Below, piece by piece: positions 11,931 through 22,431 of a DNA stretch of 64,000 nucleotides (position 1 is the stretch's first letter; each line of letters opens with the position of its first letter). The stretch spans positions 124,001-188,000 of the forward strand of contig JARFIW010001190.1 of NCBI GenBank assembly GCA_036346225.1. The letters are read 5' to 3'. Under the pieces are notes generated by a model that made no database searches, was not told the DNA's origin, and saw nothing but the letters and a program-made list of their open reading frames with translations. Source of the DNA: Platerodrilus igneus (lineage: Eukaryota > Arthropoda > Insecta > Coleoptera > Lycidae). The translations under genes were made by a program, and so were the position numbers.

Positions 11931-13869
11931 CACCGTGAAACCGATTATGCTGAAAAGCGCAAAACGTAAATGCAAAAACTATTAGAAAGGATCTTAAACT
12001 GCATGCTATTTATCTTGCATTATAAAATAGTAATGATTTTTATTCAAGTATTTTCTTTGAAGGAAACTGAAGGTTCAATTTCATCTTAAATCAAAAATAT
12101 GAGCTTCTTTATGATGAAGCGATAATTGAACATATTACATCTGCAGAATGTTGGAATAGATATAAACGGAAAAGTGTATGCAGTACTCGAAGTACAACGA
12201 TCGATGTTGAAACCAATGGTTGCAATAGGTTTTGTAACAGAAGTTTTAGCGAAAAAAAAACACGTTACAGTTACATTTTGTACTTAGGATTCTGTTTAAA
12301 TTTACATTACATAATACTTAAAACAAATAAAGCCTTGCGTATATATGCATGCATAAATCACAGTTAAGGTTTATTATAATACGGTAATGACATAGAAAAC
12401 AGTAGAAAAAGACCATTGTAAATGAAATTCACATACCAGCAAAAATCAAGCTTAAAAGGTGTTGGGTTATAGTAAGGAGACTGAAAGCCCTTTTTTCAGA
12501 CAGATTTTGTAGAGAAGATACTATGTTCGCGAGAAAACAGTGGGTACGAGTATATTTAAATAGCAATCAGTTGCTTCTCGAAGTTTGTTTAGTCTTTACG
12601 TCGAAAAAATTATTCCGCCCTTAGTGTGGCTGCTGTTGTGAAAACATTTTTGGATAAGACCGAGCGAAATGCAATGAGGAACAAAAACATTCCGCCAACT
12701 ATCAAATAAAGAATTATCAGAAAGAATAATAAAATATGCAATACGGAGTAATTCTTGGACGTATGTACGATATTAACTGTTCAAAAACATTCAGAGAGGA
12801 AACGTTTGTGTTACTTTTTAGTGAAATGATATTTAATAGATTCAAATTGGGCAGAGAGTGCTAGAAATGACATGCTTCTTACAAATTACAGAAGTAAATG
12901 ATTTTGGGGCATAAAAGTAAATATTTAATACAACGCTTTTACAAAGACGTCATATTTATTATTAAGGATGCGGAAGCGAGAAGAAGCTGTTGAGATAAAT
13001 AACGTTAGACCACTAGTGATCCTACAAGGCATGTAGGTAGAGGAAACACGCTTTAGATATGCTGTAAAGACTTGATATTACAAGGAAAAACTAAGAACTG
13101 GTCAGATTATTTCATCAAATTTAGAAATTCAAACATCTTTAGATGATATTACCTATCACTTAAACGACAAATACTTATGCTATTCACCGATTCCTTTTTA
13201 ATTTGTATTAATTATACAACAGAACGAAGGTTAATAGTATGACTTAATACTATTGACAGATTCTCTACAGTTTGCTGTGCAAGGTATCACTACGAATTGC
13301 GTTCTCCTCTTTGATCTAACTTTGAAAGCTTCTCTTGTAGCAGTTACAAAAGCTCGTTGTAACTTTGACATACAACTTTTTTGAAGTAGCTTTAGACACT
13401 AAATTAATTGTCAATTAAAACTTATAAAACCCGAGTAAACTTCTTTATTACTAGATTCGTATCTTGTTAAACATGCTTAAAAGTTATTACTTCATAGAAT
13501 TTTATTCAAACTTATATCGAAATTTGTTAGTGGAGCCAGTATCGCCCGTTACATGTCAAACGCATACGATACGATTTATAGAATTAAATTTAATTAAGGA
13601 TACTTAATTTACGAAAGAAAGTCATGTATGCGTGACCTGTTGTAGTCTAGCGCTACATTAATACTGCATGAGATCCTACGATTCACAAATTGTCTCTTAA
13701 AGGTATTTCACTTAAAGAACCAATGTTATTATGCGCACAAAACAAAAATCGGTTTGAAAGAATTCAGTGTATTAATTAGATATTTGTTTTCAAGCACGAC
13801 TGACATCGAGCTTTGTGATCGCCCACAACGTCATTATCGCTAAATTCGTGTGCACGCACGGAAGTTGTT
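11931..13869. other. Region with only weak coding traces
   Basis: Short readable pieces occur near 12145-12290 (a block with YAVLEVQRSMLKPMVAIGF) and 13060-13200 (SLDDITYHLNDKYLCYSPIP), both plus strand. They read like protein but I do not recognise them. They could be further remains of the Polinton-like element at 11.2 kb. The rest is AT-rich with no signal. Confidence 0.35.
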
Positions 13870-13965
13870 TTCTAAGGAATGTAATAAATGGGTTCAGAGG
13901 CTACATTCCCTACCTGTTGAGGTAGGGAATGTAACCTCTGAACTCGTTTATTCCATTCCTTAGAA
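13870..13965. repeat. Hairpin, 46-bp inverted arms with 4-base loop
   Basis: The left arm (13870-13915) and right arm (13920-13965) are reverse complements over 46 bases with about four mismatches. The centre reads CCCTACCT-GTTG-AGGTAGGG. The transcript would fold into one long stem. It sits at the end of the minus-strand Polinton-like relic, directly after its last readable piece. Confidence 0.93.
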
Positions 13966-13984
13966 AAATGCTAAGGATTTTAAA

Positions 13985-14190
13985 AATAATTATAAAGGCA
14001 AACCTTTTAGTCGCGCAATCACCATCTTTTCTGGGATCCATTACATCAACTGGTCTCCTTTTACGGAAACTAATTTTTTCTTCTTTAGGTATACAAATAA
14101 TGGTACTTCGACACGCATCTCGGGTCATGTTTGACGTATAAACGTTAACCTTTGCACTCTTCACAAATAATTTCCTCTTCCATAATACTT
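13985..14190 (-). pseudogene. Fibre-like Polinton-type ORF fragment
   Basis: On the minus strand the block FRKRRPVDVMDPRKDGDCAT followed by KRF matches the pattern '..RR..NV.DP...DA..K.YV' that recurs in tail- or fibre-like proteins of Polinton-type elements. The open frame begins upstream near 14188 with a short Met-Glu-Glu-Glu start but has a stop soon after. It is followed on the same strand only by the hairpin. The assignment rests on one short motif and its neighbours, so it is tentative. Confidence 0.42.
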
Positions 14191-14479
14191 ATTAACAAAA
14201 CTTATTATCTAATCCTAATTGTAATAATTCTATGCAAAGTTAAAGCAAATAAAAATGAAATTCAAAACCTATATGGCGCGGTGCGGTGATGTTTTATAAT
14301 TATAATATTTATGGAAAGAGTATGTGTTTTATGTACAGATCTACAAAATATAAGTGGAAGAGGCGTTTTAGCAGTTAGATTCCGTTACAGTTCAAATTAA
14401 AAAATACTATTATAGATAGTTCAGTTTTAACGGATAATTTAAATATGAGTTTCAACTGAAACATCAAAGTTGACCTTGA

Positions 14480-14690
14480 AACAGCCAAAAATATTTTGTC
14501 CCGAGACGCGTGTCTTCTTCGTCACATTCATCTTTTGGATCCAATGCATTCACTAGCCTTTTTTGTTGCATATCATATTCTTCCCCATCTAAGTTTATGA
14601 CGAAACCGAGACCTAAGCTCTTTGTTGCATATTTTCCTATTTATGGTCTGAGCGACCGAATTGGTCAATGGGCATGTTGAAACTAGTTGT
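14480..14690 (-). pseudogene. Second fibre-like Polinton-type ORF fragment
   Basis: Minus-strand pieces are MPIDQFGRSDHK, GFVINLDGEEYDMQQKRL, VNALDPKDECDEEDTR and KYF, interrupted by stops. The order 'DGEYDM..KRLVNA.DPKDE.DE....KY' is the repeat-like motif seen in the neighbouring fragment at 13985-14190 and in Polinton-type elements generally. It lies directly downstream, on the same strand, of the structural ORF relic at 14703-15290, which strengthens the call. Confidence 0.5.
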
Positions 14691-14702
14691 GTTTTCATAT
14701 AG

Positions 14703-15290
14703 CTTATTTTATTATACCTTCCTCACTTAATACATCTATTGTAAACACTAATTCGTTAATGTTTTTTTCGCTTACATTTGCAGCTCGGTTGGATGCATGC
14801 AATAATTTCAATCGGTGGATTAATTCGTGAATATAGTTCCAATATACGTACTCAACAGAACTTGCATTCATTTTGTTGTAAAATCTTCCATCGAACCTTA
14901 AGCATTAACCCATTAGCATCCTTTTAGTCTTCTAGTGAAAATCTGGGGAACGTTTCATCAGCACATATTTTTCAAACTTCTTGTTGTTTTGTGGAAATTC
15001 GTTTAAATCTTGCAATGCGTATGGATTAAACTTTCTTCTAATAATCAATGCTGAACTGAGCATGTCCAAGTGTTTTGGTAAATCTTCTTCTAGATTGAGA
15101 TCACAGTCTTCGGGGTTGAAGTTTTTAAAAGTTAGCAGATTGTGCTGGAATATACGCTATTATTTAAGGTTATGTCACTGTTTTCTGAATCAATTTCCAA
15201 CACACTTTTCCAAACTCCATGTATCGGTTTGAGAATTATACTTTACTCCATGAACCGACTTGCTTATGTATTCGTCTTAAACCCTCGTCA
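14703..15290 (-). pseudogene. Polinton/adintovirus-like structural ORF relic, copy 2
   Basis: The minus strand carries SVLEIDSENSDITLNNSVY, LTFKNFNPEDCDLNLEEDLP, RRKFNPYALQDLNEF and NNKKFEKYVLMKRSP. After a stop come ASSVEYVYWNYIHELIHRL, then SEKNINELVFTIDVLSEEG. The first half aligns closely with 22200-22431; the second half fits the C-terminal part of the copy at 11.2 kb. Deletions (for example of the GLYNL segment) and stops show decay. Together with the two fibre-like fragments downstream this looks like the structural end of one element inserted in the minus orientation. Confidence 0.6.
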
Positions 15291-15344
15291 ACACTTCTGC
15301 ATAATAATGACGTAATAGTTACTCGAATTGATGAAATAGAAAAA

Positions 15345-16248
15345 AGTTAAGATTAGAAATGGTGTTAAACAGAGCTGTATACTCTCTCCCTTGATTTTTA
15401 ATGTTTATATTGAGGAAGCTTTAAACTTAGCTAGAGAGGGAGAGAAAATAGATAGCTATTAGTGTACAGGGACAGAAAATATACATGTTACGTTTTTCAG
15501 ATGATATAGCCATTATAGTAGAGTCTAGAAAGGAGTAAGGAGAGTATCTAATATTTTGGATGAGATACTACAGTGTAACTATAGTATGATAATTAACTCA
15601 GGGAAGACAAAGATAATGACAAGTGAGTTACAGCCTAGTTCTAAACCAAGATTAAAAATAGGTAATACCGAGTTAGAGGAGGTATATGAATTTTGCTATT
15701 TAGGTAGTATAATTACAAAGGACGGACGCATCAGAAGAGATATAGTAGCTAGAATTGCTCAAACTAGAAAAATGTTTTTAAAAAGAAAGATTTACTAATT
15801 GCTAATAGTATTAGTTTAGATAATAGAAAAAGTTTCTTAAAGTCGTACGTATGGAGCGTTCTATTATACGGTAGTAAGACTTGGACAATTAAAGAGGTAG
15901 ATAAGAAATGATAGAAGCTTTTGGAACTTGGCGTTATAGGAAAATGTTAAGGATAGTTGGACAGAAAGAGTAACAAATGAGGAAGTTTATAGAAGGATAG
16001 GTGGGGAACCCTGTATGTGGTAACTATTAAAGGTCAGGAGAGATTGAATGATAGGGTACCAATTAACACATGAGGGACTATTTAGTAAGGTCTTAGATTA
16101 TAAACTACCAGATAAAAATAGAGTAGGAAGACCTAGACAAGGATATATTAGTCAAATTATTAGAGATGTAGGTTGCGAAGAGTATCTAGACCTTTTTAGA
16201 CTAGCTCAGAGTAGAAAAGCATTTAGAGCTGTGTCAAACCGATCTTAA
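15345..16248 (+). pseudogene. LINE reverse transcriptase C-terminal half
   Basis: Starts at the RT block KIRNGVKQSCILSPLIFNVY (the 'G..QGC..SP.LF' motif with the QG changed to QS), followed by a degraded FADD region, then MIINSGKTKIM, EFCYLGSIITKDG, a degraded YG.E.W block, and the C-terminal end RQGYISQIIRDVGCEEYLDL...RLAQSRKAFRA. It ends at TAA 16246-16248, followed by an A-rich stretch, as expected for a LINE 3' end. It is the same broad LINE group as 48546-49930 but a separate subfamily. The 5' half is absent, and at least four frame breaks are present. Confidence 0.85.
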
Positions 16249-16394
16249 GTAAATTCGGAAAAAAAAATAAATAAAAATCAGTTAACTAAATGTCACCATG
16301 ACATAACTCACAATTAGTTAGCGGTCTGGCATGTTGGAAGCGATTCGTTTATTAAGCCTTACCATAACACATAATTTAACACCTTTCCTTATTT

Positions 16395-16667
16395 GGAGGA
16401 GATAACTAGGTAATATTTCATTTCCTTAGAAATGGGAATCATGTAAACATGTTGGAGTTCTTTAACAACTATCAGGTTACTAATACCTAGGTAGAGCCAG
16501 GTAGATAGGAAAGTATATATATATATATATATATATATACTCTTCTATCTCTTTCCTATCTACCTGGCTCTACCTAGATATTAGTAACCTGACGGTTGTT
16601 AAAGAACTCCAACATGTATACACGATTCCCATTTCTAAGGAAATGAAATATTACCTAATTATCTCCT

Positions 16668-16669
<2 letters not shown>
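16395..16669. repeat. Long inverted repeat (119-bp arms) around (TA)13
   Basis: The left arm 16395-16513 begins GGAGGAGATAAC and ends GGATAGGAAAG. The right arm 16551-16669 is its reverse complement with about six mismatches in 119. The loop holds (TA)13 at 16514-16539 plus CTCTTCTATCT. A further (TA)n tract directly abuts the right arm. The structure resembles a foldback element or a recent inverted duplication centred on the microsatellite. Confidence 0.95.

Positions 16670-16714
<45 letters not shown>
16670..16714. repeat. (TA)n tract before element A2
   Basis: About 45 bases of TA dinucleotide between the inverted repeat and the first TG of element A2. Confidence 0.95.
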
Positions 16715-16717
<3 letters not shown>

Positions 16718-18815
16718 TATGGAAGTCCGTACAGTCTCTGGATTACTGTATTAAAATTCGTGCCCCATCTGGGCTAACATAATTTTCAAAAAAATAATAA
16801 TTTTAAAAATTTCTTACCCCTCTTAATGAGATCGCCTTCGAATTCCTTCAGCTTCCTTGGCTAGTTCAGCTGGGCCTCTTCTTGAATACCTAAATTTATA
16901 GACATACCTCTTTCACACTCGCACATCATTCAATAAAATCACCAAATTATACAACAACCATACAACCTTTTATTTACACCTATTAAGAGATAAATTTTAT
17001 TTACACATGTGTTAAAACAGTTGAAACAATAATTATTAGTTCAATTTATGGTATGTTTTTAAAGTCCTTGGTTTTTATAGTGATTTTTAAACAATTCAAT
17101 TAAATATGAGTAGATGGGCCCCACATGTTACCCTAAATTGACTTCACACTGGAGTATTGTAAGCTCATTATAACCCAGTTTAGTTTGTATCTGCCTTTTA
17201 AACCTTGCACAAATTAAAACAAAATTTACAGACGCGTTTACCCTATACAATTTAATTTATATCCTAAATAAAATTTTGGATGTTCTAAATACACCCTTTT
17301 TCAATATTCAACATCAGTAAATTGTCCAGTACATGTATCTTTTACAATAAGTTTTTACAACCATAAATATGCCACCCAAAAAAAAATCAACCACACAACA
17401 CAAAATTCCACAAATGTTTATAAAACAACAGAAATTTCAAATAAATTACCTGCAGAATTCTTCAGGTTTCCTTCCCGTCGGAGATGATTGCCACAAAACC
17501 CCTCGGCGTTGTTTCCATTTACTGTGCTGCTAGCGGATCTACAGGTCTCTACCATCTGATATCTCTGCAAGATTTGCGCCTCGCCTTACAGTACCATTCC
17601 ATATATCATGCACAAACTTGATTACTTGTGGTGCTTACCTCCCATATATAATGCATCCATTTAATAAATTTTTTCTTGTAGTAGCCGGACCTTTTTTAAT
17701 TGAATACGCACTACTCGTACTTTACGTCAATAATTAGAGGACCGCAACTAACGTTTTATACTTGCAATCACTATATTTACAGTAACATTACTACACATCC
17801 ATAAAATACTTACAAAAATCTTTATTATTATCGTAGTCTAAACTGGTATTCAGCACTTTATCGAAGTAAAAGAAAAGAGAAGAGGCCTTAGTAAACTAGT
17901 TTATTTATATACTTTCAAACCCCTCTAGTAGGCGCGCTTCCTTCGAAAAGCTTATTTTCAAAACGAATTCTAAAAATTTTGAGCATAATCGTCGCTTTAT
18001 TGCAAAAATTTCTCCCGCCGTACTTGTTGTATACCTCGAATTCGCTTTCGACCTTTGCGTGTGCGTCCGTTTCTAACACTGTGGGCTCTCGACTTTTGGC
18101 TTTCTGTCGTTACCAAATTTCTCCTAAGCGCTATGCATCTCAGTTCCAAGCATGTTTGTTGTGTCGTTCAAAACCCCACTTGAGTTACAGAAAATCAATG
18201 TTGTTGACATCCTTTCTTAACTCCACGTGTATGCCTTACGTGATTTTCAATCCCAAGGTTTTTATATTTTTTTCTATCTGTTGTATATTACCAATCGTTT
18301 ATTTCAATCGCTCTTTAAGATGTTTGTTACCCTAGCTGTTTATCGAAACTGACGGTTGAAAATAATTTCTATGAAATCTTATCGTAACATATGCTCGAGT
18401 TCTTTGAACGTAACCTTTAACAAGCAGGTGTTTCTGTTAATTATCGACCGTTTGAACATAAAAATTCCTCGACTTTTTGCTTCTTCGTATTTGATAAAAC
18501 TGACGTTGGTTTTTACAACGAATACATTTGCCTTGGAAATTATCGACTTTCTTACGCAAACACGTTTCCTTATGCTTATATGTGTTTGATTAAATAAATT
18601 ATAGTTAATTATGCGTATCCTTGAACTTCTATTTGCTTCGAAGCTTTTTTCCTTTATGTAATTCTAACATGCCAATTATTAAATATAAAAATACCTTAAT
18701 ACTCGTCTATTTTCACTAAATGAATTAAATTAATTTTGCGCGTAAATAATTTGCTCTTTTCTATATACATGGTTGTAAAAATTTTATTGTTTTACACTGA
18801 TTTAAATCCACAACA
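16715..18815 (-). mobile_element. Family A long element, copy 2 (probable solo LTR)
   Basis: Begins TGCTATGGAAGTCCGTACAG straight after (TA)n and ends near GATTTAAATCCACAACA. It shares the ordered landmarks of A1 (3487-5528), for example GGCTAGTTCAGCTGGGCCTC, CTGGAGTATTGTAAGCTC and TTACCTGCAG. As in A1, a family B element follows at once on the right. Open frames inside (for example 17979-18335) have no recognisable motif and I do not call them genes. Strand is inferred from related LTRs in the array at 52.4 kb. Confidence 0.65.
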
Positions 18816-18823
18816 ATATATAT

Positions 18824-20654
18824 TGCTGTGATAAGTGGTTGATTAGGGGTGTATTGAGTAGCAAGGTTCGTATGATAACCATAAATTGCAATAGGAATCA
18901 GAAAACTGCATTTATTTAGCAGAAAATTAAGTAATTTGTATATTATGTAAATAGCAAGCATTTAACACCCTGTATGTAGACCGTAATTAGCTTTAAGCGA
19001 TGCAAGTAAGCTTATCTTACAACAATAGAGCGCTTATTTAGCAGAAAAATAGGTAATTCATACATTAAATAAATAGCAAGTATTTAACACTGTATATAAA
19101 TCGTTATTTATTTTTAGTAATGCAAAGTAAGAATATCTTTCAGCAAAGTACGCGTATTCAGAAGAAAGGATAGTTGATGTAATTAAACACGCATTGAGAA
19201 GTGTTTTAATTGGTTATAAAACAAATACGAAGATAAGAGATAAAACCTAACAAAGCTTTATGTAATTACGGTGAAATAATAAACATTTTTGATAAGAAAA
19301 CTCAGTTTCAAACACGCATAAAACTACATAAACGAAAATAGCATTGAAGTTACATCATTTATTTTGTTCAATTATTGAAAAGGCGATATCTACACAAAAC
19401 AACGTATAGTCAAGATAACGAATATCAAGGTATCAAATAAACACCATTACACGGAAAACCAAATAAATTACATCAGAAACAACTTTGAAATGCAGGGAGT
19501 ATTAAAGTTCTGGTTGGTTGAGATATCGGCAAAACTATTGAAAACACCGAGCAATGATAAGACGGGTTAGTTCACAACTCAGGCAGGGCGAAACTGCGTC
19601 ACTGCTAATCAGAAGGTCACACATAATTTAAATATAATAAAATATCAAGTGTATGTTATAGTGACAATAAGCACAACGATTAAGAAGACTTCTTTTGCCG
19701 TTTAACGTGAGTAGAATTTGGGGTAATTTATTTAAACTAAATATTTGTAATAATAAGGCTTTGAATGTTGATGACAATAATTCAAATTTGTGGTGTAATT
19801 CAAGTCTGCGTTGACAATAATTTGAATCTATGAATATTATTTCAAATCTATGATATAACATTTCGAATCTATGATATAACATTTCGAATGTGTGGAGTAT
19901 TTCTGAATAATTCAAATCTGGGTCAATATAATATTTCAAATCAGTGTTGACGATTATATTTTGGTACAATTCTGGTACAATTTTGAGTTGCGAGATTCAA
20001 GGCATATGAAATAAAGAAGCACGAAGTAATTTTTGGAAAACGAGGGGTGACTGTACTCAGACATTGGTTGAACGAAGGAGGACAACAAAGGGATGTTGAT
20101 CCACAATCCGAACAAGCTGTAGCAGGTCAGATCTATTTTAATTTTAAGATATTTTTCTATTTAAATTTCAATATTAAATTTATTCAATTTATATAAAACG
20201 TGTAACGAAGTCAACAACAAACATTGCATACGATAAATTTACGTAATATATTATAAAGGCGTCTAGAACGTTCCAGGTTTTTTTGGTAAAAAAGGGTAGT
20301 TTTTGGTGACTTTAGATTGAATTCGAAGTATATAAATTTTTGGATAAATGATACATATGATATTGATTGATTGAAGGGTGTATTTAAATATTTATCAATT
20401 CAAACGTGTCAATAATATTTCTTTTCATTATATGAAATTATTTGACATAGTTTTATTAATTCAAACAAATAAATAATCATAAAAGAGTGGAGAAGAGAAA
20501 AATTGATCATTGCAACGTTGTGCACTCTGTGTAGATTAAACAGGGATAGCCGTGGCATAACTATAAAATTAGTAAGATTAAATTTGAAGTGACAACACAG
20601 AGCGGTGGCGTTAAGGTAAAAACGTCATAACACCGAGTACGGCGTTATCATATC
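18824..20654. mobile_element. Family B long element, copy 2
   Basis: Begins TGCTGTGATAAGTGG and ends GGCGTTATCATATCA, flanked on both sides by short AT stretches (TATAT). It aligns with B1 (5554-7252) across most of its length. A run of about two units of a 24-base repeat, TATGATATAACATTTCGAATC, lies at 19838-19890 and is not in B1. The open frame at 19628-19969 on the minus strand is created by this repeat (MLYHRFEMLYHRFE) and is not a gene. Confidence 0.6.
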
Positions 20655-20675
20655 AATATATAATAGTCAAATTAT

Positions 20676-21180
20676 GCTGCGGGTTCCCGCGTTTCACTTT
20701 ATTGCGCAATCGTTAATGTAACGTGATTACGCGGCAAATTGTATCAAATATCACACACGTTTAAAAGTAATACAATGATCAAATTACAATATAAATAAAG
20801 CAATGTACTCACTTAAATCGCAACTTACCGTCAAATCCCAGGGCCATCTCTTCGTAGGTCCATTACGCCGTCGTTAAGCCAGATTTATTTGTCCATCCTC
20901 TTTTGTTTGTTTGTAGGTAGGGCTAGAAGGATACAGGTAGAGGTACACGAAAATAAAGATAGAAAGGAACCTACATCATAAAAAAGAGAAAAAACACGCC
21001 ACGACACAGGTAGCTGTTCTCGGCTTCAGGCCTCGTAGTCTAATGACGTCTCATTACACACTCCGCGCACTTGCGCCATTTACTCCGCGCCTGCGCATTC
21101 TTTTGCGCAAACGCAACTGTCCAGAATGACGGAAATTGACAAGTTTATTTGAAAATATTCGCGGGAACTACCTTATAATT
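20676..21180. mobile_element. CpG-rich segment with inverted ends (MITE-like or small LTR)
   Basis: The left end TTATGCTGCGGGTTCCCGCG and the reversed right end TTATAAGGTAGTTCCCGCG share TTAT and GTTCCCGCG, giving a 505-base unit with short inverted ends. The right third is rich in CpG, unlike everything around it. It contains TGCGCAGGCGCG (like an NRF1 site) and TGACGTCT (like a CRE half). Read on the minus strand, there is an ATG at about 20847 followed within 20 bases by the splice-donor-like sequence GACGGTAAGTT. Whether this is a transposon that carries a promoter or a host promoter with a chance inverted repeat cannot be decided here. Confidence 0.45.
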
Positions 21181-21242
21181 AATACATAATCTAAAGGTAA
21201 TACATAGCCGATTTTTGGCATATAACAATTATTAGAAATTTA

Positions 21243-21319
21243 AGGTGTGAAGAGTATGTAGAGCTTTTTAGATTAGCACAAAGTAGACAGAAAATTAGAG
21301 CTGCGTTAAACCGACCTTA
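21243..21319 (+). pseudogene. LINE 3' coding tail
   Basis: Encodes CEEYVELFRLAQSRQKIRAA followed by a stop, matching the last 20 residues of the LINE relic that ends at 16248. Only the very end of the reading frame is present, as in a strongly 5'-truncated LINE insertion. Confidence 0.75.
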
Positions 21320-21399
21320 AGTAAGGTCGAAAACAAAATTACGATGAGTTACTCGAAAATTGTTTGCTTGATTTCCTTTAAAGGTGATTCTACGTTTTT

Positions 21400-21900
21400 A
21401 TTTTTAACGTGTCTCACAAACTTCGGAATTTTTTCTGTGATGAACTGTTAAGAGGTGTATTCGAACCCCTAAATAAAAAATTGAATAGTAATAACTTTGG
21501 AAATTATGATGATCTAATAGGACCTGAGGATACTAAGGAAGATTTAGTTATGGTTTTTGACGATATTTCTGCCAACGAACAAAGCAAGATCACACAGTCT
21601 TTCTCGTATGGTAGACACAAGAATATTTATTGTTTTTACTTATGTCAAACTTATGCTAGCAACTTTAACACAGGCTTAGAGATAACGCCAATGTAGTCGC
21701 ATTATGGAAGCAGGATGGCACGAACTTTCGCTATATTCTGGATCATATAAGCGGTGATATGTCATCCCAAAATTTACAGAAATATGCTTAAATTGTTGGA
21801 ATGGTGGTGACTCGAAACATAATTTTATAACTATTGTTAAAGGTTTTGATATTTACAAAGGACGGTATAGGAAGGATTTCGATCAAAATATAAGCATGGG
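21400..21900 (+). pseudogene. Polinton/adintovirus-like packaging ATPase, C-terminal part
   Basis: The open part contains GPEDTKEDLVMVFDDISANE, a hydrophobic strand ending in two aspartates as in the Walker B motif of FtsK/HerA-type (A32-like) packaging ATPases. It is followed by SFSYGRHKNIYCFYLCQTY, the Polinton-family 'F.RGRHKN...FYL.Q.Y' signature. Beyond a frame break at about 21695 come RDNANVVALWKQDGTN, HISGDMS, CLNCWNGGD and FDIYKGRYRKDFDQN, again in the order of this family. The part with the Walker A P-loop is missing upstream. In intact elements this enzyme pumps the element's DNA into a capsid. The copy is clearly dead. Confidence 0.8.
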
Positions 21901-22431
21901 AGATGACTTAAATGGTTAAAAGTTTGTGGATCATAGAAAAAGTTATACCAGTTTCCTGCAAGAATTCAAATAAACACATAAGCAATTAATTAAACCGTTG
22001 CAAGACATTTACATTTACAAGACATCACACAAAAAATTCCGGAGACTGTGAGAAACGTTAAAGATGAAAACGGAGAACCACTTGTGAAAAAAATTAAGTA
22101 AACAATTTTCGAAAAACCATTACACCATTATTATGCAGATGTGTAGACGAGGGGTGATGACGAAAACATAGACAAGTCGGTTTATAGAGTAAACTATAAT
22201 TCTTAAACCGATACATGGAGTTTGGGAGAAAGTGTGTTGGAAACTGATCTAGAAAAAAGAGACATAACCTTAAACAATAGCATATACCCCGGCACCAGAG
22301 GTCTATATAATCTGCTAACCTTTAAGAGCATCAACCACGAAAACGGTGATTTTAATCTAGAAGAAGATTTATCAAAATACTTCGACATCGATCGATTATT
22401 AGAAGCAAGTTTAATTCATACGCACTGTTAG
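21900..22431 (+). pseudogene. Polinton/adintovirus-like structural ORF relic, copy 3
   Basis: Directly after the ATPase relic come KFVDHRKSYTSFLQEFK, IPETVRNVKDENGEPLVKKI and FEKPLHHYYADV in changing frames. From 22222 an open piece follows with LGESVLETDLEKRDITLNNS, YPGTRGLYNLLTFKSI and DFNLEEDLSKYFDIDRL. The last part is the same family as 14703-15290 (minus strand) and shares the GT.GL.(N/E)L core with 11150-11930. Adjacency to the ATPase on the same strand is what links this uncharacterised protein family to Polinton-type elements in this window. The C-terminal third is lost. Confidence 0.65.

Noticed and set aside
14981..15232. Plus-strand 83-codon frame
   Set aside because: Shadow of the minus-strand Polinton-like structural ORF; the same shadow appears on the opposite strand of its relative at 22203-22388.
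17979..18589. Plus-strand open frames of 118 and 77 codons
   Set aside because: They lie inside element A2, have no motif, and the equivalent part of A1 is not open.
19628..19969. 113-codon minus-strand frame with MLYHRFE repeats
   Set aside because: Generated by a 24-base tandem repeat inside element B2; not a gene.
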